DNA of 64,000 nt from Amaranthus tricolor (GCF_026212465.1 NC_080055.1:22629305-22693304), one strand, 5' to 3'. Positions 47,421-62,123 are shown, counted from the first letter of the stretch. Program-made: numbers and translations. The notes: generated by a model from the sequence alone, not told the origin.

Positions 47421-49340
47421 CTAAATGTTCGTGCAATGCACAAAATTTTTAGTATGTAAATTTAAATGTAATGAGAAATTAAACCTTATTTATAGTTAAA
47501 ATTAGAATAATCTAGCACGCAATTGGGTTAGAAAACATAAAATCAAAACTACGCCCTATGTTTACACGCAAATGGAAAGCAAAGTATTGATTACTTACAA
47601 TTAACACAATTTACAAAACATATTGTCAGAATAAAACACAGATATTGTAAGTTAAACCTATAATTTCCAAAAAGTTAAAAACTGCATGCACATAATAGAA
47701 AAATGCAAATTGATGTACTCTTTGGATTACGTTTCTGTAATTTATTAAGAAAAATAATTTTGTTTTAATATTTACTTATGTTTAAAATTAAATAAAATAT
47801 TTTCAGATTCTTACCGTTAGTAGTACCTTAAAGCATAACTGATGTAAATTAGGTCTATTGTTTTTAAATTTTATAAAACTACATATAAATAATAAAAAAA
47901 ATTTAATGATGTGGTCATTCGAATTAAATATTCCATAATTGGGAATATCTATAAATTACGTTTTCTACCATTTATTAAGAAATGAAAATTCTATTTTGAT
48001 TTATTACTTTAAGGTATAGTTAATATAATAACTTTTTTTAATATCGGTTTGCATTTAGTTATTCTTTTAGTATTATATAGGAAATATTATAAATATGTCA
48101 ATATTTAGTTTCTTTTATTTGTAAATTTTATATCGGAAGTGACATTATTGTCACATAGGAGTAATTTAGAAAACTAAAATACATTGTAACATTTGATAAA
48201 ACTTTATAAGATTAATATTTGTTATTTAACAACAAAATTATCAAAATGCATGATTATTTATGCCTCTTATTATTGGTGTTGGGATTTTTTGACAATTAGT
48301 TTTTTCAATTTTTTTTTTTTGCATTACAAGTTAGGCTGACGGAAGGGGAAGATTAGGTAAGATTCAATCTTAGAACCTTTTTTAACTAAAAAAAGATCAA
48401 ATTCTCATAACTTTTTCATAGTTTTTTGATTGACTTTTATCTTTTTAGTTGTTCAAAAAAAAAAAATAGTAAATGGTTTTAAGTCAAATCTAAAAGACCA
48501 ATCATAATATCTTTTTCATTCTTATTTGACTTTTGACCTACTTTACCTCTAATAAGCGGTCAACAATTAATAAATAATATTTACCGAACATTTTTCTAAC
48601 AACTAGTTTAAAGAGTGGCTTATCAATTTATAACAACTAATTTAAACAGTGACTTTTTCATTCTTATTTTTATTATTATTAGTTAAAATAATTATTTTCA
48701 AATAACATAAATTATTCTCATTATCATCAATTAAAACTAATAACCAGTTTTAATGTTTTACAAACCAAGCACGATAACTAACATAAATGGTGCTTCTTTG
48801 ACGAGTCTTAAAAGCATTATATGTTACGAAGTAGAAACTTGAAATTCTGAGAAGATTACAAAATATAAGATGAAATTAGGAATATAATTTCATTAGATAT
48901 GCGATTAATAGAGGATTATCTTAGTCTCTTAGATATATGATTACTAAAAAAAAAATCTAACATCAATTAAAGACAATATGAGATAAATAATCGTAAATCA
49001 TTTTTAATTATATAGAAGAAAACTAGTAAATGAAAACCCCTAAAAGGTGTCATACTCCAAAAAAAATTAGGATAATAGAGTGGACTAACTGGGCGGATAG
49101 GTACAAAAATTGCGAACTTGTACTAAAATTTCTAATCTTGTAAGTTTAGACTTTGATCATTAACTTCGCTTATATGTTAGTTATTTAGTTTGTATTAGGA
49201 AAATGGTTGAATTTAATTGGCTTGCCACCTTTATTCTAATGGCAAGTACAAAGTGAACAAATACTTTAGATGTCAGATTTGTAAGAATTAACTTTGATCA
49301 TGACCCGACACATGACTTCAAGCCAAATTAACAAATCGAC

Positions 49341-49714
49341 TAGGGGTGTTTGGTAATTGGCTGTTGGCTGCTGGCTTTTTAGTTGGCTTGTTAATCGGTT
49401 GGAAATATTGACGCGCTGTTTTTGTTTGCTTTTAAGTTAGTTGAAAAAGCTAACTATTTGTGGAGATGTTTGGTAAATTTAAGTATTGGCTGTTAGCTGT
49501 TTATTAGAAAAAAAAAAAAAAAGTGGGCCAACAAGCCAAAAGCCAACAAAAAAAAGCTAGCTGGAGCAACTTTTTCATTTTGGCTTAAAAGTCAGCTTTT
49601 AAACTGCTTTAAAAGCCATTTACCAAACACGTTTTTTGGCTGTTTGACCAACCAATGCACAAGCCAAAAGCCAACCAAAAAGCTAAGCAAAAAGCTAAGA
49701 ACCAAACACCCCTA
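49341..49714. mobile_element. hAT-like MITE rich in TTGGCT/AGCCAA motifs
   Basis: The terminal repeats are TAGGGGTGTTTGGT and ACCAAACACCCCTA. The interior has repeated TTGGCTGTTGGCTGCTGGCT on the left and AGCCAAAAGCCAA on the right, so it folds back on itself. The 8 bp on either side do not match, so the duplication has decayed or the limits are slightly off. Confidence 0.65.
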
Positions 49715-49773
49715 AGTATACTCAATTAAAAATGACTTATCCAATAATCCAAATAGCCATTTCTAGTCAAAAC

Positions 49774-50183
49774 TAGGGGTGTTTATCTGGCCTATTTTTA
49801 GAAGGGTATTGAAAAGGCCGGGTTGAATATGGATGGGGTAAAAACGGGCTTTATCATAATAAAAATGAAGTGGGCTATATAAGGGCCTAATAAGGGTCAA
49901 AAACATGCCTTTTTAAATAGTATAATTGATAAATAATTTAATTATTATAAATGACATTGCCAATAAGGATTGTTAACGTTTCCACAATTTAATGATTATA
50001 AATGATAATTTAATTATTATAAATTAATCAACGGGGGTTATAATAATTTTAAGTAATAAAAACGGGATGGATCAGGCCCATTGAACATATAATGCCCATA
50101 TTAAGTTTAAAGAGCCCTTATCCAATCCGATCCATACATACTTAAGCCTAACCCGACCTTATCCAGGCCATTAAACACCCCTA
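49774..50183. mobile_element. hAT-like MITE, 410 bp
   Basis: The terminal repeats TAGGGGTGTTTATCTGGCC and GGCCATTAAACACCCCTA are flanked by GTCAAAAC (49766-49773) and GTCAAACC (50184-50191), an 8-bp duplication with one mismatch. The left half is related to the fragment at 39713-39895. Confidence 0.75.
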
Positions 50184-51027
50184 GTCAAACCTATCACTAG
50201 TAGAAAAAACCACATTTGTTGTGCAACATATGCTGCGGGTTTACAAAGACGCAACATAAAATAATTAGGAAAAAAAAATTGAGTATATACTACTGTTTTA
50301 AGTGACTGGCAGCAATTATTTATAAAAACACATGAGTATATGCTGCGGTTTTATGTTGCCCGCAGCATTTAAGTTGTTTTTTATTTTTTATTTTTAAAAA
50401 AACGCGCCTCATATAAGTCTTCATGAATACGCATCATTAAACTACTGTTTTATTCTTCAAATTAAACGACTATTCTTGTACGTTCATCTTCCAAAACCCC
50501 ACCTTAAACCCACGAAAAATTCTTGCTTGTTGTACTGCTCATCATCATCTTCGTCTTCATCTTCTTGCTTGCTTGTTGTACTGTATCTGACTTGCATGTG
50601 GTGTTCTCGTTCTTGTTGCTGTTTTAGACATTACGCGTGTGTTCTTGCTTCAAAACCACACGACTTTAAGGTATAATTTCTTCAAAACCCACAACTTCAT
50701 CTTCATCAAATTTAGTTTTTTTTAATGGATGTTTACTTGCAAGTTCATGATGTTTGTGTTATTTGTAGTAAATGGGCATTATTGATATCATTTTTGTTGT
50801 TTTGTTAATTGTTATTTTGAATGTAGTTAATTGTTATTTTGAAAATTTATATTCTACCGATTTTTATTATTAGTTTGTTAATTAGGGCTAATTTTGGGAT
50901 GTATTATTTTTAGAGTTAATTAGATTTAGTTGAATGAATGTTTTTATTAATATATACATATTATTATTGGGGTTAAGTATATAAATATTTTGAATTATGT
51001 ATTTTTTTTTAATTTATTCACACTTAG

Positions 51028-52537
<1,510 letters not shown>

Positions 52538-54394
52538 TATTTTAATGATCGAGTGTATATTAGTGACGAATTTATGGTGATTATTTGCTGATTGCAACAG
52601 TGTACATTAGAAATGAATTCGCATTGGATTATTAATAAAACGAAAAAAACCAAAAAAAAAAAAGAATAACTATAGGAAAACCGCAGCATATAGCTTTTTT
52701 TATTTTTAACTATATGCTGCGGTTTTTCAGGGACTGCAGCATATAGTTAATTTTTTTTTAACTATATACTGCGGTTTATGGAAAACCGCAACATATAGTA
52801 TGTTTTTGTGCTGCGGTTTTAAACCGCAACATTTAAAAAAGTCTATCTACTGCTATCACTTATGGTTAGGGTCAAAACTACAGCATATGGTGGCCAAAAA
52901 ACTACAGTATTTGAGGTTTTTTCCACTAGTGTATCAATAAAGATGAAACAAATATAATAATCTTTTAACACTAGTATTACTTATAATTGATTTTGCACAA
53001 CCTTGTTTAAGAGCTTGCATTGATACCTTTGAAATAGAGAAGTGGTGTTATAAATTTAGGTACCCACCCTTATGAAGGTAATGAGGACATGATTAGTGTA
53101 ACTAAAAAAGCATGAAGAGACTTGATTACACTTCTAAAAATGAACAACCAGTTTCCTAATGATTTCTTAACGTTATCATTAACAACTACATTGATAAAAA
53201 GATGTCAAAACTTTCTCAATAAACAAGAACAAGTTAAGAGACTAAAAAAACAATAACATTCACGCTTCAAACTTGTATTTACTTTCATGCCTAATGATTT
53301 TCAACCCAAAATCAGGTAGCCATTCTCATGCTTGGACCATTATTATTCCTTTTTTTTCTAACTAATTTTTTAAAAATACTTTTATGTTACAAACTCATAA
53401 TTATATGCAACAAAACTTGAAGTTGATCCCCAACAAAATTACAAGGGAAAGACTTGAGTTTATTGGTCACCAATCACCATCCTCCAATGGGTTTTTGATA
53501 CCTCTAATTTGGGACCAAATTAGAGGCATGGTGAAGCTTACTCATTTAGCTTGTACTCCTACTTCTTTTGTGGCTAGCAAAACAACAACATAGAAAAACA
53601 TAATAAAAAAATTCTACTTATATATTTATGCGATTTTCTAATTAGATATCAGAGTTGTCCAAAATTAATCCGATTAAGCGTAATCAAGTATCGATCACTT
53701 GACTCAACCTGAAACAACCCGCATGTCAAATTAGATCTGATTGTCAAATTGTTTATACGCATACAATAACCAAAATTAATCCGAGATGAAATATCATTCA
53801 CAAAACCTGTTCGAACACCTGAGTTTACACCTCTATATTTGATACATCTAGTGACTTCTAATGGCCACTTTCATCAAGAACATAAACGCAAGGTAAAAGC
53901 CATTCATTTTTTAGCTCTTATACTCCATAAGTGACCAGTTGGTGAATAATTGAGGAAAGGTGGATTAAGTTTACTCTTGGCTTACAACTAGCTAGGGTTA
54001 ATCATGACTGAGTTTTCTTGTCCAATTGTCAACACCCATCCCTCTCCAATGATCCAATTAGATAAGTTAGGAGATAAAATGATTTCACTTGTCCTAATTG
54101 TGCATCATCCCACCTATTGTGCTACACATTTACTCAAAAGCTTTTACATCATAAATATGGTAAAATAAATGGGAATGAATAGTATGAATTCATTAAAACA
54201 AAAGTATAAATGTGGTGTAGGAACCAACTAGAACAAAGGAGCTTTGAGAATTGTATTTGTTATATTTATTAAGAAAACTACTTTAATAAATAAAGGATAA
54301 GGATTCAAAACAAGTAATTTTATTGTAATTAACTTCAAAGTTAACGATTAAATTTAAATATTTATTGAACTATTATGTCAAAATTGTTACTATT

Positions 54395-54590
54395 GGTGGT
54401 TACATCATCATACCCGATGTATGCCCATTGTAGAAAACTATGATCAGGATCTAAGAGGGGTGAAAGATAATAAATTATATCCAAATAGAAGCTTGCAGTT
54501 ATAGAGGCACTCGACTTAGAAAAATCTACAAAAGAACAAAAGATAAGACAAGACATGACAAATAACATAAACTAAAGACTCATAGAGTTA
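54395..54590 (-). mobile_element. SINE-like repeat, copy 1
   Basis: It shares TCATCATACCCGATGTATG, AACTATGATCAGGATCTAAG and the TCGACTTAGAAAAATCT tail motif with 61350-61560, in the same order and orientation. Read on the minus strand it would end near the (ATG)n-like part, as several plant SINEs do. No clear B box was read, so the class is uncertain. Confidence 0.45.
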
Positions 54591-56132
54591 GAATAATCAA
54601 GGGTTAAGATTCAATGATTATGATGGTGATTTTAATAGTGAACCACTATAAAATTACTATTTAAAATTAATAAAAAAACAAATAAACTTAAATATGTTAG
54701 CATGTTCATCTAATGCACCTAGTGTGTTGTGCAAATTCATGATTATCCATCCCTTTTATTTGATTAAAGAAAAAATTACATCCAATATGCCAAGTTTTGC
54801 TAAAAAAAAAGTTTGCTAGGTCAAAATTCAATAACTATTTTCACTAAGATGAACTTTAAAGTTAGTTTTCATTTAATAAAATTTTACATGTTGATGACTT
54901 AAACATCAAATTACTTGCTGACGTAGCTATATACGTGGTCATTGCTCTGACGTAACAGTACACGTGACTGTACATATGGAATATCTTTTCCCTTAATAAA
55001 TGACTTTATCTTACTTTCTTTTCCCTTTCCAGTACTATCTTCTCTTGTTAGCTTAATTCAAAATGAACGGAATGTTGGGACATTGGAAAGGGTGGGGTGG
55101 GACAAAGGTTGGGTTAGGTGGAGAAGGAATGTTGGGAATAATTGGTAATGCGACTAAGGTGTCTTAGACCATGAACTATTTGAAGCATGTTAAATCAACA
55201 ATATTGAAATATTTATGACCCAACTAATTTACAAGTTTAACATGGCTTTGAGAAAGATGATTGTCAACACGTAACTCAACATAGAATGAAATGGCAACGT
55301 TAATTGCATTATCATCCAATGTTATCAATATCACAATTGTTAATTGATGTATATAGTTGTACAATAAAAAAACCTAATTTTATCCATAGTATCAATGATT
55401 CATCATCATTATCATCATCGTATTCAGTCTGTCCCTTTCATATTAAATTTCCAATTAAATTAAGGAAGAACAATTTTAGGAACCCTAATAGAAGAAATGA
55501 ACAATTATAAGAATTAAGCAACAAGTCAATTAAAACACAACAAGTAACAACCTCAATGTGGACTACCGCCTCTATAGCCTAAATGTATAATTGATGTCAA
55601 AATGAAGTTTTCTTAAAGCTTTGATAAAGGTTTACAATGAAAAATCAAAGACTCGAATATGGGGTGAGAGAGAGATTAGAGATTACATTTAAGAGTGAAC
55701 GTGGAATGATTAATGAATAAGATTACTAACTAATGCTTAATTGAGGTATTTGAAGTACATAACTCAATACATTGCATTTTATCGAAAGGAACAAAACAAA
55801 CATATAAAACTAATCAGAAAATAAAAATTCGAGTTGCCTTTTTCTATTGGTAATTAAAAAATCGATTCGACTTTAAATGCTAAATAAAAAAACCCTTTGA
55901 AAAACTATTAAAAGCAAATCGGCTTTTAATCTTCTAAGCTTAAAATCGAATCAACTTTAACTTGTGCATCAGTTTTACATGCCTTACGAATTATTTTGTG
56001 GTATCACAAAATTTGATTCGATTTTATTAGTTCCAACTTCCACGAGAGGATTCAGACCCAAAACCTTGATTTGTAATTGGTGATGAGCAATATCAACCTA
56101 CCACCAAACTACACCACCTCCTCCTATAATTG

Positions 56133-56133
56133 C

Positions 56134-56170
<37 letters not shown>

Positions 56171-56178
56171 TATTATTA
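56133..56178. repeat. (TTA)n microsatellite
   Basis: About 15 units of TTA with one CTA interruption. Confidence 0.8.
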
Positions 56179-57089
56179 CATGCCATTCATAATTACCAGA
56201 AATGCCATGGTGAGTGTATATTTAATAAAACTATTTTTGCTTGTATAACTAAAGTAATAATATTAAATGCATTTTATGTGGAATAATCTTAGGCTTAGGT
56301 ACTACTATGACATTAGCATGGTGTAAGCACATTCTTAGAAACTAACATTACAAATAACATATTGTAAAGTAAAATAATAATAAGAATTAAATAATAACTA
56401 ATTGCAATAGGTGAAACATCAAAACTAAAAAATTAGGAAAAATTCTACACGTAATCTTCTAGTTTACTTTTGTACATGTTAGAATTATATCCAAAAATGA
56501 TTAATTTCCGTTTAAAATAGAACTAATTGGCCATGTGATTTCTTATAGAAAAATTATAATAATATCCTTGAATTTTTGGCATAATATTAATGGTTTTCCT
56601 AATTTTTTTTATTATCAATGCTACTCTCATATTATTGAGCATCTTACAACTGTAACCTTTTTTAACTTTTTCCGTTCAAAATCATCTAAAATCGTTAACT
56701 TTCTTTTATGTTTTAAATTGAAAAATAATAGAAAAATAAAAAAAGTTAACGGTTTTGGACGGAAGAAGTTAAAAAAAAAAGTTACGGTTGTAAGACGCCC
56801 TATAATATAAGAAAACCATTGATAATAAAAAAAACTTAGAAATACCATTAATAAAGTGCCAAAACTCAGAAGTATCATTAATAGTGGTACAAATTAATCA
56901 CTTACATTTTATGACCAACAATGTTTTACGATCCTTATTTCTATTCCATAATATTTTAGTTTTTTTAGTTGTGGTATTTTTTATGTATTTTTTGAGAGAA
57001 CATGAGATTAAAAAAGTACTGAAAATCAAATCACCCCCATTACTCGAATTATGTTGCTCTTTAGCTTCTCTATTCATTATTCAACATCC

Positions 57090-57735
57090 ATTTCTCTGAA
57101 AAGGTATTTTCATAAGGATCTTAAAAGAATTGAGGAAGTATACATACCAAATTTTTTTTAGTGTGTATAGCATATATCGGTGTATCAACCACCACATAAA
57201 CCTTCTTACTGAATAATCATTTTGATATGGTATCTTAATAGCGTATATAACATATTTTAGAGTAACCATCAACTTAATCATTTTATTGAGTTGTTTCTTG
57301 ACATGGTATCAGAACAATAGCAATGTGACAAGCATCTAACCCCTAATTTCAAGTGGAACATTCGGCACCATATATGAGAAGAGCGTGTGTCGTATCTACA
57401 ATTCTAGTTCAAAAGGCTTTCATGTGAGGATATGTGATAGTGTATATAATATACTTTGAAGCTTCAACAATCAGTTTAAACTTTTAATTGAGTTGGTTCT
57501 TTGACATGGTATTAGAGCTAATGCAATATTACAAGAGGTTACAAGTTCGAATTTCATCCACCCCTAATTTCAAGTTATATATTTATCATCAGGTATGAGA
57601 AGAGTATGTGTTCCCTCCACATTTCTAGTCCAAAGGATTTTCATGTGAAGAATCTAGCTTGATGGAGTATATAACATATTATAAGATTTCAACCACTACC
57701 TTAAACTTTTGGTAAAACTGTTTTCTTAACACATA
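57090..57735 (+). repeat. Three tandem, tRNA-head-like SINE-type units
   Basis: TTGACATGGTATCAGAACAA at about 57298 and TTGACATGGTATTAGAGCTA at about 57507 are each followed by CCCCTAATTTCAAGT, ATATGAGAAGAG or GGTATGAGAAGAG, and TTTTCATGTGA. A third, older unit precedes at about 57090-57290. The second unit contains AGGTTACAAGTTCGAATTTCA, close to a pol III B box. Spacing is about 210 bases. A related fragment lies at about 62670-62780. Confidence 0.5.
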
Positions 57736-58261
57736 TACAGAAACTAAAGTAGCCGTATATATCATATATTCGTACCTCATTCATTTTTCATTTCAAGTGG
57801 GATATTCAGTACATATATAAAAAGATGGCAAGAAAAGACCACGGAGAAGTTGTTGCAAAGAGAATCGCCATAGAGCATAGTGATGCTTTAAAGCCACATT
57901 ATAATCTAATCAACGGCGTGCCGGAAATGATGATATATTGGTAAAAAGACACAACCAAAGATCTTCTTTGTCCCTCTTTTTTTAAGCAAACTTAAATGAT
58001 TGATGTATTTAAATGAGGGAAAAGATTTGTAATAATTAATAATATAAAGTAGAAACTACTCTTCTAATTTATTTTATCTTGTAGCCTATGTTACTCTTTG
58101 TCTGATCCTTAATAATCCTCATGCCAGCATTAGGTAGCTATTCACAATTCTCTCTTTCAAATTTTTTTTGGACCATATGCAATGCTACTAAGGACTATTA
58201 TTGTTATTATTATGACACCTAGGTTCATTACTTATGTGTCGTTTCTTTGTAAATTTGAACC

Positions 58262-58263
<2 letters not shown>

Positions 58264-58340
<77 letters not shown>
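58264..58340. repeat. (AT)n microsatellite
   Basis: About 38 uninterrupted AT units, followed by GTGTGTGG. Confidence 0.95.
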
Positions 58341-58347
<7 letters not shown>

Positions 58348-58761
58348 GTTGTCGGTCGGTTTTGGTCGAGTCAAACCATACTCGGATCTAGATTCATTAA
58401 TTTTTACATTTAAAACATTTGATTAGTACCAAACTGAGTTTTTAGGTGTTATATCAGTCTAAATTGATTCCAAATAAATATAAAAATAGGTTTACAACGA
58501 ATTTAAAAATGATTTTGGATATATGTAAAAAGGTGAGTCTAGAACGAGTCTGACGAGTCAAGAAAGAATCTAGCAATTTTTGGCCTTAAATAGGACTAAA
58601 CTCTAAAGAGAAAATCTGGTCTGAAGACCTTAGATCCACACCCAAACTCTTTTTTTTAGACTCAGACCTAACCCAAGCCGAATCTCAAAGAATTAGACAT
58701 ATATTCTAAAATTAGAGACAGGTCTAATAGTATCTTGTACCATTATCGTTCCCTATATTAA

Positions 58762-58937
58762 TAGAGGTGTTCATTCAGATCATCGGGTCGATTTATGTTC
58801 AGATATTTTAGTAGAAATTTGAAATCGGATTTTATATTCATGTTAATTTTTACATAATTGTTAATCCATTTTTTATGTTGGATCAAATTGAATTTAATTA
58901 TAATGTCGGATCATTGGATCACTTTTAAAGACCTCTA
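58762..58937. mobile_element. Possible hAT-like MITE remnant
   Basis: TAGAGGTGTTCATTCAGATC on the left faces AAAGACCTCTA on the right. GATCATCGGGTCG and CGGATCATTGGATC lie near the two ends. It resembles 18341-18729, but no clean duplication was found. Confidence 0.4.
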
Positions 58938-60269
58938 CCTATATATATCCATATCCATGTCCTTGTTATATTACTATTTGTTATGCTATCACGTTTATCT
59001 TTATATCTACCCACTCGAAGAAGATATATAATCCGATGTTGGGGTAAGAGGTAGACATGCATGCACAACACCACCAATGTAAATGTTGCTATTAAACACA
59101 TGTAATATATTACTTTCTCCGAATTTTAATAGTTGCTATAATTTATCCAAATAGAATTATCTTATTAGTTGCTACATTTTCCATTTTTAGCAAACAAAAC
59201 TAATAAAAATACTATTTTACCCTTATTATTATTTTACTCAATTCATTTAAAATGGTAAACCTTGAACATAGTACAAAATTTTGTCATTACTGATAGTCTT
59301 TAGAAACCCATTCAATTAATTCATCCCCAACTACTTAAAATAAACTTAAAAAGAAAAACAATTCCTAACTACTCCATGGTTTATCCGGTTCATCCCCTAC
59401 CTTGAAATAAACCCATTTCATCCCATATTCTCTCTTTCTAACATGAAATCTTCACCTTAAAACCTTAAATTTGTTGAGGGATTTCAATCAAAATTTCTCA
59501 AACTTATCATACATGGTGTCTGATTAATCATTGGGTGCAAAAATTTTGCTGTGGTTCGAATATTTATGGGGTTTTTACTGTGCTTAGGTTTTCGAATTTA
59601 TCATCGAAATTGAGTAGGATTTTACTTTATAGCTATAAAGAGTAGGAAAGAAAGACTTCTACAGTTAACATGCTACAAATAGAAGAACAAGTGAAGAAAA
59701 AAGATGGTTTAAGATTTAGAATTAGAACGGTCTAATTTTGGAAAAAATTTATGTTGCCTAATGAATTTCTCAATATACTTTTGCACAAAGAATTTTGTAA
59801 CCCCTTATATTTCTTCCTAAACTAATGTTGAGAATACTTTGAATCTTTGTTTTTTTTATTATTATATCACAAGGGCAATATGGGCAATATACTTACTCCT
59901 TGATTTTTATTGCTTCAGTAAATGTAGCAACCTTTGAAAATCGAAGTAAGTATTACTACATTATATTATATATTGGAGATCAAAAGCCATGAAGTCTTGT
60001 TATAAACATGTACAATTGTATCTACTCTTATTAGCTAATGGATGATTTACGTAATAGCTAAATAGCCCCACCTCCAAGTAGTAACTTTTTGTAGCTTGTA
60101 TTCTTTATCTATTTGTTTTGTTTTTAAAAATGAATACATTTAATTGTAATGAGTGAGATATTTGGTGATGTTGTGAATGGACTATGACAATAGTGAAGAA
60201 ACAATAACAAAACAAATGTAAAGATAAATTACAAAAACAGAGCAAAATAATGGAAGAAGCAAAACACAA

Positions 60270-60960
60270 GATGTATAAGTTATCTAATGATATCTCCCCC
60301 TCTATGAGGTATCTAATGATACCTCCCCCTCAAAATAAGTATCTTATCATTAATATACTTAAAAATACATTAATGACTCACCTTACAAGCTTTAAGAACA
60401 CCCTCTCAAAGCAAAGATTGAACCTTTGATATCAATCTCTCTCGAGTATGCATATACAAGGATGAACAACTCTTATGGTGTGAACCCTAGCTTTCACTCT
60501 TGTATGTGCCTCTCCCAATACCCTAATGATGTTCTAAGACTGCTTATATAGCCCTAAGACATATTAGACAAACCTAGGACAAAAGGCTTAGATCCCACAA
60601 AATACCCCAACAAAACAGAAACGCGTACTAAGTAAGTACTGCATGCCGCTCGACCGGTCGAGCCAACTCCCTGATGCTACTGAATAGTGGCTGCATTAAG
60701 GCTCGATCGAGCCCTTTACACTCGGTTGGTCGAGCGGCCCTTAAAGCTTCCCAAACTTCGTGCCTTCCCATCATTAAGGCACCAACTCATCATCATTCAT
60801 CAATTGATAAGTGACCCAAAACATATGTGTCCATACCCATTAACATTCTCATCTTCACTCTCAAAAGTGCAAGATAGAGCATGCATGATCAAGTGATCGA
60901 ACCCATCACTAACCTCATGGAAATTGGGTCTTGACTCAACAGGTGAAATAGTTTATTAGA
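60270..60960. mobile_element. Retrotransposon-like fragment with Cs-rich tract and CGATCGAG palindromes
   Basis: GATATCTCCCCCTC and GATACCTCCCCCTCAAAATA at 60290-60340 read on the minus strand as polypurine tracts. Further on come TCGACCGGTCGAG (about 60649-60661) and GGCTCGATCGAGCC (about 60700-60713), both self-complementary. No domain is readable. It may be part of a copia or gypsy LTR region. Confidence 0.3.
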
Positions 60961-61349
60961 TTATTTTAATATATATATTTTGACCTAAATAATTAATTGG
61001 GTAATCAAACTATATAATGTTAGTTTTTGATAAGTTAGATGGTTGAAACAACTAGTTATTATGAATCAACTATTCTTGAACAAATTGCTTAACAGCATGT
61101 ACAAAATCAATTGTCAAACCAATTCACATAATCATCCATTCAAATCAGCTACCAACCATAAGTTGTAAGCTAAATACCCTAATTTTGACTATTTGAAAAA
61201 CCTCATAATTATATAGTCCAATTATCATTAAAATTGAGTTGATCCTTTAATATTGTATCTATGCACAAATCAAAAAATTCAATTCTCACCCATTCCTTTT
61301 TTTAAGTGAAACTAGTATACAAATTCATGTAATGTACGAAATTTCATCA

Positions 61350-61560
61350 TCATTATCATCATAACCAATGTATTCCGCTCATAGGATAACTATGATCAGG
61401 GTCTAGAGAGGGAAGAACAACAGCAGCTCATACCCATAAAGAAGAGTGCGGTACATCAAAGAGTCCCTCGGCTTAAGAAAGCTCTTCAATGGGAGTGAAA
61501 CCTACGACTACCCGAAAGCCTGCAACTTACAACATTCATTAACCATAAACAATAGATGAC
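61350..61560 (-). mobile_element. SINE-like repeat, copy 2
   Basis: It has TCATCATTATCATCATAACC, CCAATGTATTCCGCTCATAG, ACTATGATCAGGGTCTAGAG, CAGCTCATACCCATAAAGAA, GAGTGCGG and CCCTCGGCTTAAGAAAGCTC. It is better preserved than 54395-54590. On the minus strand it would begin near 61560 and end at the ATG-rich tail near 61350. Confidence 0.5.
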
Positions 61561-61799
61561 AAATAAATAAAAATAAAATGCATAAAAACATAAATAGAAA
61601 TAAAAAATGAAAGAATAAAAGTAAAAAAAAAAAGGAGGTATTAAGATAGAAACGATTAAAAGAGCGAAATGAAAAGGCAAGAAACAAAGACACGGCAGGT
61701 GGGTGGGACATAGTCGGTAATCTGAGACGTGAATAGCGCCGCCAACTACTCCTATTCCTGGTCATTGCATATTATAATTATCAAATTATGATGTTAATA

Positions 61800-62057
61800 A
61801 AATATAATAATATATACAAGTTTTTATTACAACATAATTATTGCTTGATTGAATAAATAATTATTGATTATATATACTGCCCAAATTTAAGAAAATATAA
61901 TAATACTATATAATAACCATAAACAATGCACGAAATTTATTATTAGGAAAATACATATAAATATAAATTTAAAGAAAGAGACAATTGCATTTTATTATAA
62001 TATAATATATATAAGTTTTTATTACAACATAATTATTGCTTGAATAAATAATCATTG

Positions 62058-62070
<13 letters not shown>
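61800..62070. repeat. Imperfect direct duplication, period about 195 bp
   Basis: AAGTTTTTATTACAACATAA through ATAAATAATTATTGATTATA at about 61818-61878 recurs at about 62013-62058. The first copy continues TATACTGCCC, and the second continues into a long AT run. Confidence 0.6.

Positions 62071-62123
<53 letters not shown>
62057..62123. repeat. (AT)n microsatellite
   Basis: About 33 AT units, growing directly out of the GATTATATATA end of the duplicated segment. Confidence 0.95.

Larger units (their letters stand above)
46292..49340. other. Intergenic upstream of the esterase, no gene seen
   Basis: About 46360-46625 is a Stowaway-like MITE copy (CTCCTTTTATTCTTATATG facing AGAACATTTGAAAATAGAGG). 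About 46660-46840 is a GAGAC-family remnant with TGATAACTTTAAGGTTATAA sub-repeats. About 46928-47415 is a separate repeat described below. 47420-49340 is AT-rich with no recognisable content. Confidence 0.35.
52932..57080. other. Intergenic, no gene seen
   Basis: AT-rich with small open frames (for example 53384-53593 and 55304-55510) whose sequences I do not recognise. A SINE-like copy lies at 54395-54590 and a (TTA)n run at about 56133-56178. About 56560-56880 contains an inverted pair (CATTAATGGT.TTCCTAATTT facing AAAACTTAGAAATACCATTAAT; central GTTAACTTTCTTTTATG facing AAAAAAGTTAACGG), probably a MITE. Confidence 0.35.
57736..60269. other. Intergenic, no gene seen
   Basis: It contains an unexplained 39-codon open stretch at about 57825-57944 (MARKDHGEVVAKRIAIEHSD start), the AT microsatellite at 58264-58340, a hAT-like remnant at about 58762-58937 and a probable MITE at about 59113-59960 (TTTCTCCGAATTTTAATAG facing CTTTGAAAATCGAAGTAAG). 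I recognise nothing else. Confidence 0.3.

Noticed and set aside
56535..56878. Overlapping open frames on opposite strands with similar proteins
   Set aside because: The similarity arises because the DNA is an inverted repeat. This is a MITE-like structure, not a pair of genes.
61486..61765. Two overlapping Phe/Leu/Tyr-rich minus frames
   Set aside because: Composition follows the A-rich plus strand (AAATAAAAATAAAA). There is no domain, and it overlaps a SINE-like repeat.
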